Part shown: in pieces, positions 32,955 through 42,720 of the stretch
Layout: the number at the start of each line of letters is the position of its first letter
Position numbering within the stretch: position 1 is the first letter of the stretch
Assembly: GCA_948567375.1 (NCBI GenBank)
Contig: OX419761.1
Location: forward strand, 34,288,501 to 34,352,500
Direction of reading: 5' to 3'
From: Lunularia cruciata
Taxonomy: Eukaryota > Streptophyta > Marchantiopsida > Lunulariales > Lunulariaceae
DNA length: 64,000 bases
Program-made: the position numbers and the translations under genes
Notes under the pieces: generated by a model
Seen by the model: the letters and a program-made list of their open reading frames with translations, nothing else
Databases searched by the model: none
Told to the model about the DNA's origin: nothing

Positions 32955-33701
32955 TGTGAGCATACGCTACATTCTCTCTTAGTTGACTCGTCCATTCCTC
33001 AGGCTACTAGAGCACGTCTACGCTCTTGCTCCGGCAAGGGTGCAGGCTCGTGGATCCTAGCTTGACCATGCATTAGGGCTTTTCGACTCGCACCGGCTAC
33101 TTTCTCTATAGCAATGAGGTTTTGCCTAGGTTTGGTCCACCCATCTACATCTTCACTACTCACTTGTGAGTGTGGTTCCACACTAGATGCAACGGCGGTC
33201 CACATGACACGGTGTCCTTTTGGAGGACAGAGGATAGCTACACATGATGCCATTAGAGACATAGTGTTTGCTATGGCACGAGAGAGTGGATACTTAGCTT
33301 GGAGGGAGCGTTTGTATGCGTTGCATACAACACATGTCAGGGCAGACTTATACTTGGTCCGAGATGATCAGGTGATAGTAGCGGATGTCGTGGTCACGGA
33401 CCCTACGCGGGATACAGTTTCGGAAGGAGTGATTACCCATCTCCCTGGATGGGCGGCGAGTGCAGCAGTAGGTCGCAAGGTCTCCAAGTGTAGGGGCATG
33501 CAGCGAGGCCACCTCTTTGTTCCTCTAGCCTTGGAGTTATATGGAGCGATGGACACGGCATTTGACACATTTGTTAGGGAGTGCACGAGAGCTTATCATG
33601 TTAGGCGTCAAGGGGTACCACTCTCACTCTCATACTTTGTAGCTTACTTTAGACATTGTGTCCATTGCTCTACAGAGGGCAATGGCTGGTGCAATCCATA
33701 G
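32955..33701 (+). pseudogene. LINE copy 2 Cys/His motif and RLE-like endonuclease domain
   Basis: After a stop at 32954 and another near 33063, the frame 33114-33701 is open. It shows CECGSTLDATAVHMTRCPFG (C-x-C-x9-H-x3-C), HDAIRDIVFAMARESGYLAW, VRDDQVIVADVVVTDPTRD as the putative PD-D centre, and FVPLALELYGAMDTAFDTFV. The order and spacing match R2-like elements: knuckle, then endonuclease. The Pro of the PD motif is Ala in both copies, so it is probably ancestral to the family rather than decay. Confidence 0.65.
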
Positions 33702-33812
33702 GAGAGCAATCACATGAGGTGATGTTTCTTTGGATGCTCCAGTTGTGTGTAGACCGTACGACTTGCATAGCTTGGATATCTTAGGTGCTGTAGGGCAGAT
33801 TTCTCATACAGG

Positions 33813-33911
33813 CTCTATTGGGGCTTAGCCCCATGTTACCTTTTTTGTCTCTCCCTTATACGGCTTGATGGGGTCTTCTCATCCTTCATTTTTCCTACGC
33901 GGTCGCCTTTT
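33813..33911 (+). repeat. LINE copy 2 3' tail, copy M6
   Basis: Hairpin one is TGGGGC-TTA-GCCCCA at 33819-33833. Hairpin two is reduced to GATG...CATC. The end is CTACGCGGTCGCCTTTTTT. Nothing like poly-A follows. Confidence 0.85.
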
Positions 33912-35021
33912 TTCTATTCAACAGTAACTAACGTTGACCCCAAACATCTTGGTAGATGAAGTTATACTTCCATTGCTCTACACTTATGGTTTATCCTCTA
34001 CATCTTGTAATAAGCATTAGTAGAGGATTTTTGTTGCATTTTTATGCTTGGCAACCGGGGACCTCGCAACAAATTTATTCTACAGTTTCTTATCGTATTC
34101 AAAATCTCAACAAATGCCAACAGGATTATGTCTTTAGGGTACAAGATACATTATGGATACCTTTATAATGGATGCAACTAGGTCCATCAAAGGTATAGTA
34201 AAATCAATGTTTATTAATTAGCAAAAAATCTATGCTAATTTTGTGTGGTCAATGATTCACCAAACTATGTTTAAATTATTCTTAAAAATATATACAGTAA
34301 ACTAACTATACTCATCACGACTCATTTTCATTTACATCTAACTTTAGTTTGCCTCACAATGACTCAATAAAGCTACCTTACATTAAGTAAACCTTGGTAA
34401 AGCTATTTAAGCTTTAGTTGATCTCATGGATTTTCTTCTTTTATATTCAGTGGGAATCATAACCTAAGCTTAGAAAACATTTGAAATTTTATAGATAGTT
34501 TCTCCTTTTGAATTCTAGAAAAATGACATTGTATAATAAATCATTAAATTGTACATCTGATTATGTAAAGTGCTTAGTGAACTATAATAAGTAATAAATT
34601 AAAAATTCAAGACACATGAAATACCAATATTATACATAAATAATAATAGAGTGTTTATTTACTTGTATTTATATCATAAATTTCATACTCATATAAAATT
34701 TTAATTTTATATTTAAAATGAATGTCTTCAAATATAATATGCTTTTATCTTCTTGATAGAGACCATCTCTTAAAACTATAATACAAATATATATTATTTA
34801 AATAAAAATAATTACTTTTATATTATTGTGTTTTAAACTACTTGGAATCAACAATCGTTCCTATTTTAACTTATAAATTGTAATAATTCCCATATAAATC
34901 AATAAGAATATCAAATTATATTGATAGGATTAAAAATTTTGAAAGAAATATCCAAAGACCTAACATCACTTCTAAATCATTAAAAATTAAGAAATAAGTT
35001 TTTATATTTGTATAAGTCTAA

Positions 35022-35062
<41 letters not shown>

Positions 35063-35657
35063 CATGGTAAACTAGGATTATTTAAGAAAATTTATCTTGG
35101 TGTTAGTGGGAGGATATATATTGATATATATTTATTGATTCATGTCCAAATCATAGAATAAGGATCTTATACAATTTACATATCAAGTATTTATATTTTA
35201 AGAGAATTTATTTTCCCAATAATACAAGTTTAACACTTACTCCTTGAAAATATCTATTTGAGTAGAGAATACAATCATTTAAATTATGTAAATAGGATTA
35301 TGAGGATAATTATAAAACAAAACCTAAATATAATAGAGAAAATGACAAAATCCAAAATTTAGCAATGAAGAAAATGTTAAGCAATATGAATAATTTTAAA
35401 ATAGAAAAAATATTCCATGTAAAAATTCTCAATATGATCTAGTAATTAATTTATGATTTTTATTTGATTCAATTTGAGTAAATCGTCCTCATTCTTTATC
35501 AAGCAAAGATTACAAAGATTACAAATATTAGTTAATCCATAGAAACATAATCCCTAAATAAGATTAGTTTTGCAGGTTTTCAAGAAAATATAGTTGTAAA
35601 TTATAACCAATAAACAATGGTGAAGAATTCTTGAAGCTTTTACTGAAACACCTCATT
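33912..35657. other. AT-rich stretch with a (TA)n microsatellite
   Basis: No coding signal. A pure TA repeat of about 18 units lies near 35022-35058. Confidence 0.6.
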
Positions 35658-36024
35658 AGTAACAATATGGAGTTTAGCGACAAAGTTAGTAGAGCTAACA
35701 AAGTATCAAATAAGACAAATTAGCCTAGAATATTCTAGAAGTATCTAGGAAACTTCTTGGGAAGCTTCTCGGCTAGTTTAGCTTACACCTCAAGTAAGTA
35801 GCTTCTAGAAGAAAGCTGCTTGAGAAGCTTCCCAATTACCTTGGCTTCCACTCCAAGAAAGCGGCTCTAAGAAGCTTCTCAAGAGCCTTGTATGACCCCT
35901 ATAAATACAAGAGCCAAAGCTCATGCTAGGCATTTTGAGTTTTCACTCATTCAAGTGTCCCAAGGTGAGCTTCTTATTTTTTTCCTAATTCTCCTATTTC
36001 TCTCCTTGGTCTTAGTCTTTTACA
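35658..36024 (+). repeat. Outer family-B 5' LTR
   Basis: It starts AGTAACAATATGGAG (TG changed to AG) and ends GTCTTTTACA. It carries AATATTCTAGAAGTATC, TTCTTGGGAAGCTTCTC, GCTTCTAGAAGAAAGC and GAGAAGCTTCCC blocks, then CTATAAATACAAG. Copies are at 36498-36909 and 41356-41761 (minus), 45689-45894/47131-47270, 7258-7745 (minus) and in copy C. Confidence 0.92.
35735..35910 (+). promoter_or_regulatory. Heat-shock-element-like array and TATA box in the family-B LTR
   Basis: Alternating GAA and TTC units in the heat-shock-element pattern occur several times (TTCTAGAA, GGGAAGCTTCTC, GAGAAGCTTCCC, AAGAAGCTTCTC). The last lies only about 20-30 bp upstream of CTATAAATAC (35900-35909). Perfect four-unit sites occur in sister LTRs at 36739-36756, 21423-21440 and 45843-45860. 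Binding by heat-shock factors is inference from the motif. Confidence 0.6.
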
Positions 36025-36040
36025 TTAGTATCAGAGCAAG
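36025..36040 (+). other. Primer-binding site of the outer family-B copy
   Basis: TTAGTATCAGAGCAAG directly follows the LTR. It is one change from the TTGGTATCAGAGC seen in the inner copy and matches tRNA-iMet. Confidence 0.85.
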
Positions 36041-36497
36041 AATATGATGGATGGAATTTATGGACCACCAAACCATTGGGATTTTCATGTCCAGATATTA
36101 CCCAAGTATCGTTTCACATAATTCATCACCTTGCACTTTGGGTAAGATTTTCTCCATATGATCACCTTGTCTGAGGAACCCTTGATACTTCCAATGGCAA
36201 CTTATGGGGAACGGTGGACGTGTTGTATCTATGTAGTAATCAATTAGATAAATTGGGAGTAGTGGGATAGCGTAGTAGCTATGGCGGCAATACTTGACAT
36301 TATCCTAGCAATGCAGTAACAAATCAAGCACCTTACTTGATTGTTGGATGAATGATACAAACAACAACAAGAACATATAGAGAGAGCGCCAGTTTGAGAT
36401 GGAGAATTATCATTTGATTTCCAAAACCCAAGGTGTTTGAAGGCAAGAATCTTTTGTGCACCGTGGAGAATTTTATATTTGATTGTGAAAGTTACTT
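36041..36497 (+). pseudogene. gag: Outer family-B gag, 5' part
   Basis: It begins MMDGIYGPPNHWDFHVQILP and continues to PKVFEGKNLLCTVENFIFDC just before the inner element. Several stops are present. It resumes at 41762. Confidence 0.8.
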
Positions 36498-36909
36498 TGT
36501 AAAAGACCAAGACCGAGGAGAGAAATAAGAGAATGGAAACTCATATTGGAACACTTGAATGTAAGAAAACTCCAAATGTCTAGCTTGAGCTTTGGCTTTG
36601 GTATTTATAGGTAGCATAAAAGGCCTATGAGAAGCTTCTCAAGCCGCTTTCTTAGAGTGCAAGCCAAGTTAACTAGGAAGCTTCTCAAGACGCTTCCTTC
36701 TAGAAGCCACCTACTTGGCATGCAAGCTAAGCTAGTTAGAAGCTTCTAGAAGCTTCCTTCTAGAAGCTACTTACTTGAGGTGCAAGCTAAGCTAGCCAAA
36801 AGCTTCCCAAGAAGCTTCCTAGATACTTCCAGAATATTCTAAGCTAATTTGTCTTATGTGCTACTTCGTAAGCCCAACTAACTTCATTGCTAAACTCCAT
36901 ATTGTTACA
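36498..36909 (-). repeat. Inner family-B 3' LTR
   Basis: On the plus strand it reads TGTAAAAGACC...TTGTTACA, about 412 bp. It holds the perfect four-unit heat-shock element GAAgcTTCtaGAAgcTTC at 36739-36756 and further units at 36758-36765. The polypurine tract GCGGCGGGGGAATA (minus strand, about 36910-36923) abuts it. Confidence 0.93.
36739..36756. promoter_or_regulatory. Perfect four-unit heat-shock element
   Basis: GAAgcTTCtaGAAgcTTC: four alternating 5-bp units with exact spacing, palindromic, in the U3 part of the inner 3' LTR. Three units suffice for heat-shock-factor trimer binding in known promoters. Confidence 0.7.
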
Positions 36910-36923
36910 TATTCCCCCGCCGC

Positions 36924-37180
36924 TAGTTGGTGACGTCCTCATTGCCAGTGAAGCTTCAAATTCTTGGATGGCCGTTTGTGCATTCTGGAGGTGAGAAAGA
37001 GGTTCCCATGTGGCATCATGAAGGGGATACCCTTTCCAAAGGATCTTGTACTCTATATGTTGGCAATGGCCTCGTTGAATATGGCGACGTGCAAGGATAC
37101 GATCAACTTCATACTCCTCATGATCATTGATAGGGACAAGAAGAGGGAGAGGTTGGAATCAAGAGGAAAAGGAAGAGGGA
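36924..37180 (-). pseudogene. Inner family-B chromodomain and 3' coding end
   Basis: On the minus strand the sequence matches the outer copy at 45390-45675: the FHVSKLKPFV-type junction, a Pro/Ser-rich linker, an EYEVD-IL-like chromodomain start and a DATWE-like end, spread over frames. The frame is broken. Confidence 0.65.
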
Positions 37181-38190
37181 TTAGGAACAAAGGGTTTCAA
37201 CTTGGAAACATGAAAGACAAGATGGATACGCATGTGACAAGGCAATGCAAGTCAATTGCCTTGCCTTGTAGGCAAATTCTGCAGTTGCAAGATATTCATC
37301 CCAATTGGTATGGTAGGCATTGACAAAGGCACGCAATATATCCTCCAATGTACAATTTGCATGTTTGGTTTGTCCATCAGTTTGAGGATAATAGGCCATG
37401 GACAAAGCAAGCTTGGTGCCAAGTATTTGGAAGAGTGCTTGCCAAAACTTCTCGGTAAATCGAGGATCACGGTCGGAGATGAGTACATGTGGCATCCCAT
37501 GATGCTTGAAGACATTGTCAAAGTAGATTTGCGCTAAGGTTGGAGTATCCACGATATCACAAGTTGGTGCCAAGTGGATTTGCTTACTAAGCTTATCCAC
37601 AAACACCACGATTGCAGTGTGTCCTTGTTTTGTCTTTGGCAAGGATGTGATGAGATCCAAGCTCACATGCTCCCAGCGAGCGGATGGAACTGCAAGTGGT
37701 TGAAGGAGTCCACTTGGCTTTTGGTTGTTGGCCTTGTTACATTGGTAGCTCTCACATGATTGGACAAATTCTTGTACATCTCATGTCACGTTGGGCCACC
37801 ACCATTGACGTTGGAGGGTACCTAAGGTCTTGTCCACACCCATGTGACCAACAATGGGTAAATCATGGGCTTCTTAAAGGCGCACAAGTCAAAGATCACC
37901 TTTAGTTGGAACATAGATCTGGTCCTCATGGAATAAAAGGCCCTCCTTGATGGAGAAGATGTTGTACTCCTTATTGCATGCCATAAGGCAACCATGTACT
38001 ATGTGGAAGAAGGGATCTTGGTGTAGAGCTAACTCAAACTCATTTTGGACCTTGGCGTCAACAGACACCGTTGAAATTGCCATTGTGATGAGAGAAAAAG
38101 ACTTCAAATCAGGTCGTTGTGATAAAGCATAAGGGATGACATGGAACCACCCTGGTTTGTACTCAAGTTTGATGTCATACAATTGGAGTT
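37181..38190 (-). pseudogene. Inner family-B integrase
   Basis: Frames 37889-38182 and 37181-37666. The zinc region reads EAHDLPIVGHMGVDKTLGTL ... SCESYQCNK. The core shows HVSLDLITSLPKTKQGHTAI (first Asp), HVLISDRDPRFTEKFWQALF (second Asp) and DGQTKHANCTLEDILRAF, where the catalytic Glu position (QTER) is Lys. The core then ends at EFAYK and jumps to the C-terminal linker, deleting the GPY/F module. Confidence 0.88.
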
Positions 38191-38199
38191 GTTCCTCCC

Positions 38200-38745
38200 A
38201 TCAATGGTGTCGACTCTTCATGTGTTCCAAGTGTAAAGTCTGCAACAATGGTTTGTGATCAGTTTGCATGATCACTTGTTTCCCCAAGAGGTAATGCCTC
38301 CATACCTTGGTGGCGTATACCATTGCAAGTTGTTCTCAATCTTGAGTAGAGTAGTTTTGTTCAGCCGTATTGAGTTGGCAAGACACAAAGGCAATGGGAT
38401 GGAGTCCATCTAGGAATTCTTGTTGCAGCACGGCTCCTATTGCAAAGTTAGAAGCATCAAAATCAACCACATAGGGTAGTTGAGGATCATATGGTTGAAG
38501 AATGGGTCTTGAAGACAACATATAATTTAACTTTTGGAATGCTTCTTCATGCTTGGTGGTCCACTAGAAGCTCGAGTTCTCTCCCAAGAGGTCAGTCAAT
38601 GGTGCAGCCACATGAACATAATAATGGATGAACCGTTGGTAAAAACTGGCCAATCCATTGAATGCCCGTACTTCTATAGCATCCTTTGGGATAGGCAAAT
38701 CAGTAATGGCCTTGATTTTCTCTTCTTCCATCTTGATCCCCTTTG
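38200..38745 (-). pseudogene. Inner family-B RNase H
   Basis: The frame 38336-38521 reads SSRPILQPYDPQLPYVVDFD then ASNFAIGAVLQQEFLDGLHP, the RNase H start with its catalytic Asp. QTDHKPLLQ-type sequence follows near 38250. Stops occur between the pieces. Confidence 0.8.
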
Positions 38746-38746
38746 A

Positions 38747-39360
38747 TTAGATCTTATGACCCAAGAAGGTAACCTCCTTCTGCCAAAAGGCACACTTCAA
38801 CTTCTTATAGTAAAAGTTCCATTGTTGTAGTCGTCTTAGGACTTCTCGCACATGATTTATGTGTTCTGCCTCTATCTTACTATAAATTAAGATATCATCC
38901 AAGAACACTACCACGGACCGATCCAATAGTCCATCCAACACCCAATGCATCTGATCCATGAAGACTACTAGAGCATTAGTGAGTCCGAAAGGTAGAACTC
39001 TCCACTCAAAATGCCCATACCTTGTATGAAAAGCAGTCTTTTGCACATCCTCTCTATCAATAAGAATTTGCCAATAGCCGTTGCAAAGATCCAACTTGGA
39101 AAAGTAGCGTGCTCCACTTAGTTGATCAAGTAAGTCATCAATCCGAGGCAAGGGATATGCATTCTTCATGGTTTTCTTATTGAGCCCATGGTAATCAATA
39201 CAAAAACAAAGTCCTCCATCCTTCTTTGGAACAAATAGTACTAGTGCTCCCCAAGGAGAGGTACTATGTTGTATGAAGTCCTTCTCCAACAACTCTATAA
39301 GTGTTGTTTACAACTCCTCCAACTCCTGTGGTGAAAGCCGATAGATCGGTCTACTCACTA
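38747..39360 (-). pseudogene. Inner family-B reverse transcriptase
   Basis: A 181-codon open frame (38747-39292) holds [61 protein letters not shown] and [13 protein letters not shown] with both catalytic Asp intact, then [15 protein letters not shown]. The N-terminal RPIYRLSPQELEEL segment lies across stops up to about 39360. Confidence 0.92.
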
Positions 39361-39771
39361 GAGTACTCCTTGACAATAACTTGATTGTGAAGGGCATACC
39401 TTGATTGGAGGGTAATCCCTTTGGCAGATCATCTAGAAACACGTTTGCAACTCCTGAAGTATCCGATCAACCATTGCTTGATGAGGCTCTTGGCCCTCCT
39501 CTGATTGTTCTTGTGCAATCGGTTTGATTTACACCGCAAATACAAACTTATCTTCCTCCAAAGCTTGCTCTATGGTTGCTTTACTAACCAACTTCCCTTC
39601 CAGAGACTCATCTCTCTTCCAAGCTTGCTCCATGGTTGCCTTCTTGGCAAACTTCCCATCTTGGGACTCCACTCCCTTCAAGGTTTTCTCTATGGCTACC
39701 TTCTCGACAAACCTCCCATATTGGGATTGAATATTCTTAGGTGTCTTACTCAAAGGTGCCAGACAACCTAA
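39361..39771 (-). pseudogene. Inner family-B protease-RT linker
   Basis: The minus-strand frame 39529-39753 contains three imperfect repeats of a 27-residue type built on E-x-GKFA/VxKATxEQA, so the linker is a short tandem-repeat, Glu/Lys-rich tether. The same array is recognisable in the outer copy near 42490-42660. Confidence 0.6.
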
Positions 39772-40164
39772 TCAGAAATTCCTACCTTGGTGTTGTACTT
39801 GAATTTGGCATCGGGTCCAATCAAATTGAACCTTACAACGTTCAAGCCAAGGTAGACCCAGAATGATATCATAGTGTAGAGGTGCCACTACAAACCTCGT
39901 ACACTCCAAACACTCCTTCCCAATCTTGAAGGTAATAGGATGCAACGTGCGGAATGCAGAACCCTTTCTACCATCCGCCATCATCAAACTACTTCCAATC
40001 ATTGGCTTGATAGGAATATCCAATTCCTTTGCTACTTGCATAAACATGCAATTCTCTGAACTTCCAAAATCAACCAAAATCTTACAACCCCAATTAGATA
40101 TCGTACCTAACAAGTGAAGCAAACTTGCATAGGTCGAGCCTTCAATCTCATTGGAACTAATCAA
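39772..40164 (-). pseudogene. Inner family-B aspartic protease
   Basis: Open 130-codon frame with CKILVDFGSSENCMFMQVAK (catalytic D-S-G changed to D-F-G), a flap-like region, and YDIILGLPWLERCKVQFDW. The downstream end is at the linker. The altered triplet would inactivate it. Confidence 0.82.
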
Positions 40165-40169
40165 GCTCC

Positions 40170-41340
40170 CAATAGACGACTTGAAATCTCCTATTGGGAT
40201 TCTTCTTTTCCTTGATCATTCAGTTCCACAAACTCCATCTGGGCAACTTGTCGAGGTTGCTCATTCCTAAGTGGACATTCAACAATGCAATGTCCAACTT
40301 GGCAACAATAAAAACAACCTCCATTTTATCGCAATCTTTCTCTAGCTGCTGCACCAAGTGGCCTTTGTTGGATAGCATCAATCTCCATTGGTGTTGGTTC
40401 TTCCACTCGTGTATATTGTACTAGTAAGCTTGGTGTAAGTCAAGGTGGAGACCAAGTTGTCGCAACCAAGGAATCAAAGCACTCAGCCAATTGCATGGCT
40501 TCTTCTACATTTTGTGGTTCTCGTATGGTCACCTCCAATTTAGTTTGTGACTTCAATCTCCGCACAAATCGACCAAGAACTTCTCCTTCTTGTATATCTA
40601 GAATTTGCATGATGATGTTCTAAAATTGTGTGATGTAGCCTCTTATTGAGCCAATTTGCTTCAACTCTGTCAATTTATCTTGTACGGCTCGGGTGGCATT
40701 TATAGTTTGAAATCAACCAAGTATTGCATCCTTGAATTTTTTCCATGTCAAGATTGGTGCAACAATCTGTCGCTCAGCTCGCTCCTCTCGGAATTGCAAC
40801 CAAAGTTTTGCCACACCATCCAATTGGCTAGAAGCCAAGAGAATCTATTTCCGTTCATCTTGAAGATTGGTAGCTTTGAAGTAACATTTGCAATCAAACA
40901 CAAAATTCTCTATTGTGCTTAAAAGATTCTTGCCTTCAAACACCTTGGATTTGGAAATCAAAAATGATCTTGTCCATCTCAGACAGGCGCTCTCTCTATA
41001 GGTTCTTGTTGTTGTTGGTCTCGTTCATCCAACAATCGAGTAAGGTGCTTGATTTGTTGTTGCATCGCAAGGATAATGTTTGGTATTGCCGCCATAGCTA
41101 CTACTCTATCCTACTACTCTCAATTTATCTAATTGATTAACACATAGATACAACACGTCCACCTTTCTCCATAAGTAACAACCGGAAGTACCAGACATTG
41201 TGATCATATGTAGAAAATCTTGCCCAAAGCATGAGGTGATGAATTGTGTGAAGTGGTGCTTGGGTAATATCTCGACATGAAAATCCCAACGGTTTGGTGG
41301 AAGTGGATTCTATGGTCCATATATTCCATCCATCCCATTC
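40170..41340 (-). pseudogene. gag: Inner family-B gag
   Basis: It starts MDGIYGPPN near 41325 (minus strand) and ends before protease. One zinc knuckle, CFYCCQVGHCIVEC, is at 40275-40316. Capsid blocks include SSQLDGVAKLWLQFREERAE and SIRGYITQF. Several stops. Confidence 0.85.
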
Positions 41341-41342
41341 CT

Positions 41343-41355
41343 GCTCTGATACCAA
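41343..41355 (-). other. Primer-binding site of the inner family-B copy
   Basis: On the minus strand TTGGTATCAGAGC follows the LTR end directly; TGGTATCAGAGC is the plant tRNA-iMet complement. Confidence 0.9.
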
Positions 41356-41761
41356 TGTAAAAGACCGAGACCGAGGAGAGAAATAGGAGAATAGAAACTC
41401 ACATTGGGACACTTGAATGTGAGAAAACTCCAAAGCATGAGCTTTGGCTTTGGTATTTATAGGTAGCATACAAGGCCCTTGAGAAGCTTCTCAAGGAGCT
41501 TCCTCAAGCCGCTTTCTTAGAGTGCAAGCCAAGTTAACTAGGAAGCTTCTCAAGAAACTTCCTTCTAAAAGCCACCTACTTGGCATGCAAGCTAAGCTAA
41601 AAGCTTCCTTCTAGAAGCTACTTACTTGAGGTGCAAGCTAAGCTAGCCAGGAAGCTTCCCAAGAAGATTCCTAGATACTTCCAAAATATTCTAGGCTAAT
41701 TTGTCTTATGTGCTACTTTGTAAGCCCGACTAACTTTGTCGCTAGACTCCATATTGTTACA
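41356..41761 (-). repeat. Inner family-B 5' LTR
   Basis: Plus-strand text TGTAAAAGACCGAG...TTGTTACA, about 406 bp. It matches 36498-36909 closely apart from a short internal deletion around 41598 that removes part of the heat-shock-element cluster. GAAgcTTC and GAAacTTC pairs remain at 41542-41561. Confidence 0.93.
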
Positions 41762-42165
41762 ACTTTGAAGCCACCAATCTTCAAGATGAACAGAAACAGA
41801 TTCTCTTGGTTTCTAGCCAATTGGATGGTGTGGCAAAACTTTGGTGGCAATTCCAAGTGGAGCAAGCTGAACAACAAATTTGTGCACTAATTTTGACATG
41901 GGCAGAATTCAAGGATACAATACTTGGTCAATTTTAATCTCTAAATGCCACCCGAGCCGCATGAGATAAATTGGCAGAGTTAAAGTAGATTGGCTCAATA
42001 AGGAGCTATATCACACAATTTTAGAACATCATCATGCAAATTCCATATATACAAGAAGTAGAAGTTGTGGATCAATTTGTATGGGGATTGAAGTCACGAA
42101 CCAAATTGGTGGTGACCATGCAGGAACCACAAAACGTAGAAGAAGCCATGCAATTGGTTGTCTAT
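41762..42165 (+). pseudogene. gag: Outer family-B gag, 3' part
   Basis: It resumes after the inner element: FEATNLQDEQKQILLVSSQL, DGVAKLWWQFQVEQAEQQ, then VDQFVWGLKSRTKLVVTMQE and PQNVEEAMQLV. At about 42160 it joins directly to protease sequence (YASSKGIGYSYQ, homologous to FMQVAKELDIPIK of the inner copy), so the zinc knuckle and protease active site are deleted. Confidence 0.85.
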
Positions 42166-42720
42166 GCAAGTAGCAAAGGAATTGGGTATTCCTATCAAGC
42201 TAGTGATTGGAAGTAGATTGATGATTACGGATGGTAGAAAGGGTTCTACATTCCATACCTCACATCTTGTTACTTTTAGATTGGGAAAAGAGTATTTGGA
42301 GTGTATGAGGTTTGTAGTGGGCACCTCTACACTATGATGTCATTCTAGGACTACCTTGGCTTGAACATCATAAAGTTCAATTCAATTGGACACAACGATA
42401 AATTCAAGTACAACACCAAGGGAGGAATTTCCAATTAGGTTGTCTAGCATCTCCAAGTAAGACATCTAAGAATAGTCAGTCCCATGATGGGAAGTTTGTA
42501 GAGAAGGTAGCCATAGAGCATGCCTTGAAGAGAAGGGAGCCCCAAGATGAGAAGTTTGCCAGGTAGGCAACCATGGAATAAGCTTTGAAGAGAGATGAGT
42601 CCCTAGATAGAAAATTTATTAGTGAAGCAACCATAGAGCAAGCTTTGGAGGAAGATAAGTCTATTTTTGTGATGTGGATCAAGCCAATTGTACAAGGACA
42701 ATCTGAGGAGAGTTGAGAGC
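42166..42720 (+). pseudogene. Outer family-B protease remnant and repeat linker
   Basis: The C-terminal half of protease (ATTCTAGGACTACCTTGGCT encodes ILGLPWL-type sequence) is followed by three tandem GATGGGAAGTTTG-type linker repeats (about 42480-42650). No catalytic triplet is left. Confidence 0.7.

Larger units (their letters stand above)
31825..33911 (+). mobile_element. Non-LTR retrotransposon, copy 2 (5'-truncated or internally deleted)
   Basis: Homology to copy 1 begins at GCATTAG near 31833, within the RT domain, and runs to the shared 3' tail. The copies are highly similar by eye. Truncation at the 5' end is typical of target-primed reverse transcription. No clear target duplication was found. 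This copy preserves the protein better than copy 1. Confidence 0.85.
36498..41761 (-). mobile_element. Family-B Ty3/gypsy chromovirus, inner copy, inserted in reverse
   Basis: A 5.26-kb element on the minus strand: 5' LTR 41356-41761, primer site 41343-41355, gag, protease, RT, RNase H, integrase, broken chromodomain, polypurine tract and 3' LTR 36498-36909. It interrupts gag of a sister element; ACTT flanks both ends (36494-36497 and 41762-41765), the expected target duplication short by one base. The integrase C-terminal module is deleted after EFAYK near 37255. Stops and frameshifts make it defective, but it is the best family-B coding copy. Confidence 0.95.

Noticed and set aside
35022-35058. 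(TA)n run as a replication origin or a promoter
   Set aside because: A pure dinucleotide microsatellite without any associated motif.
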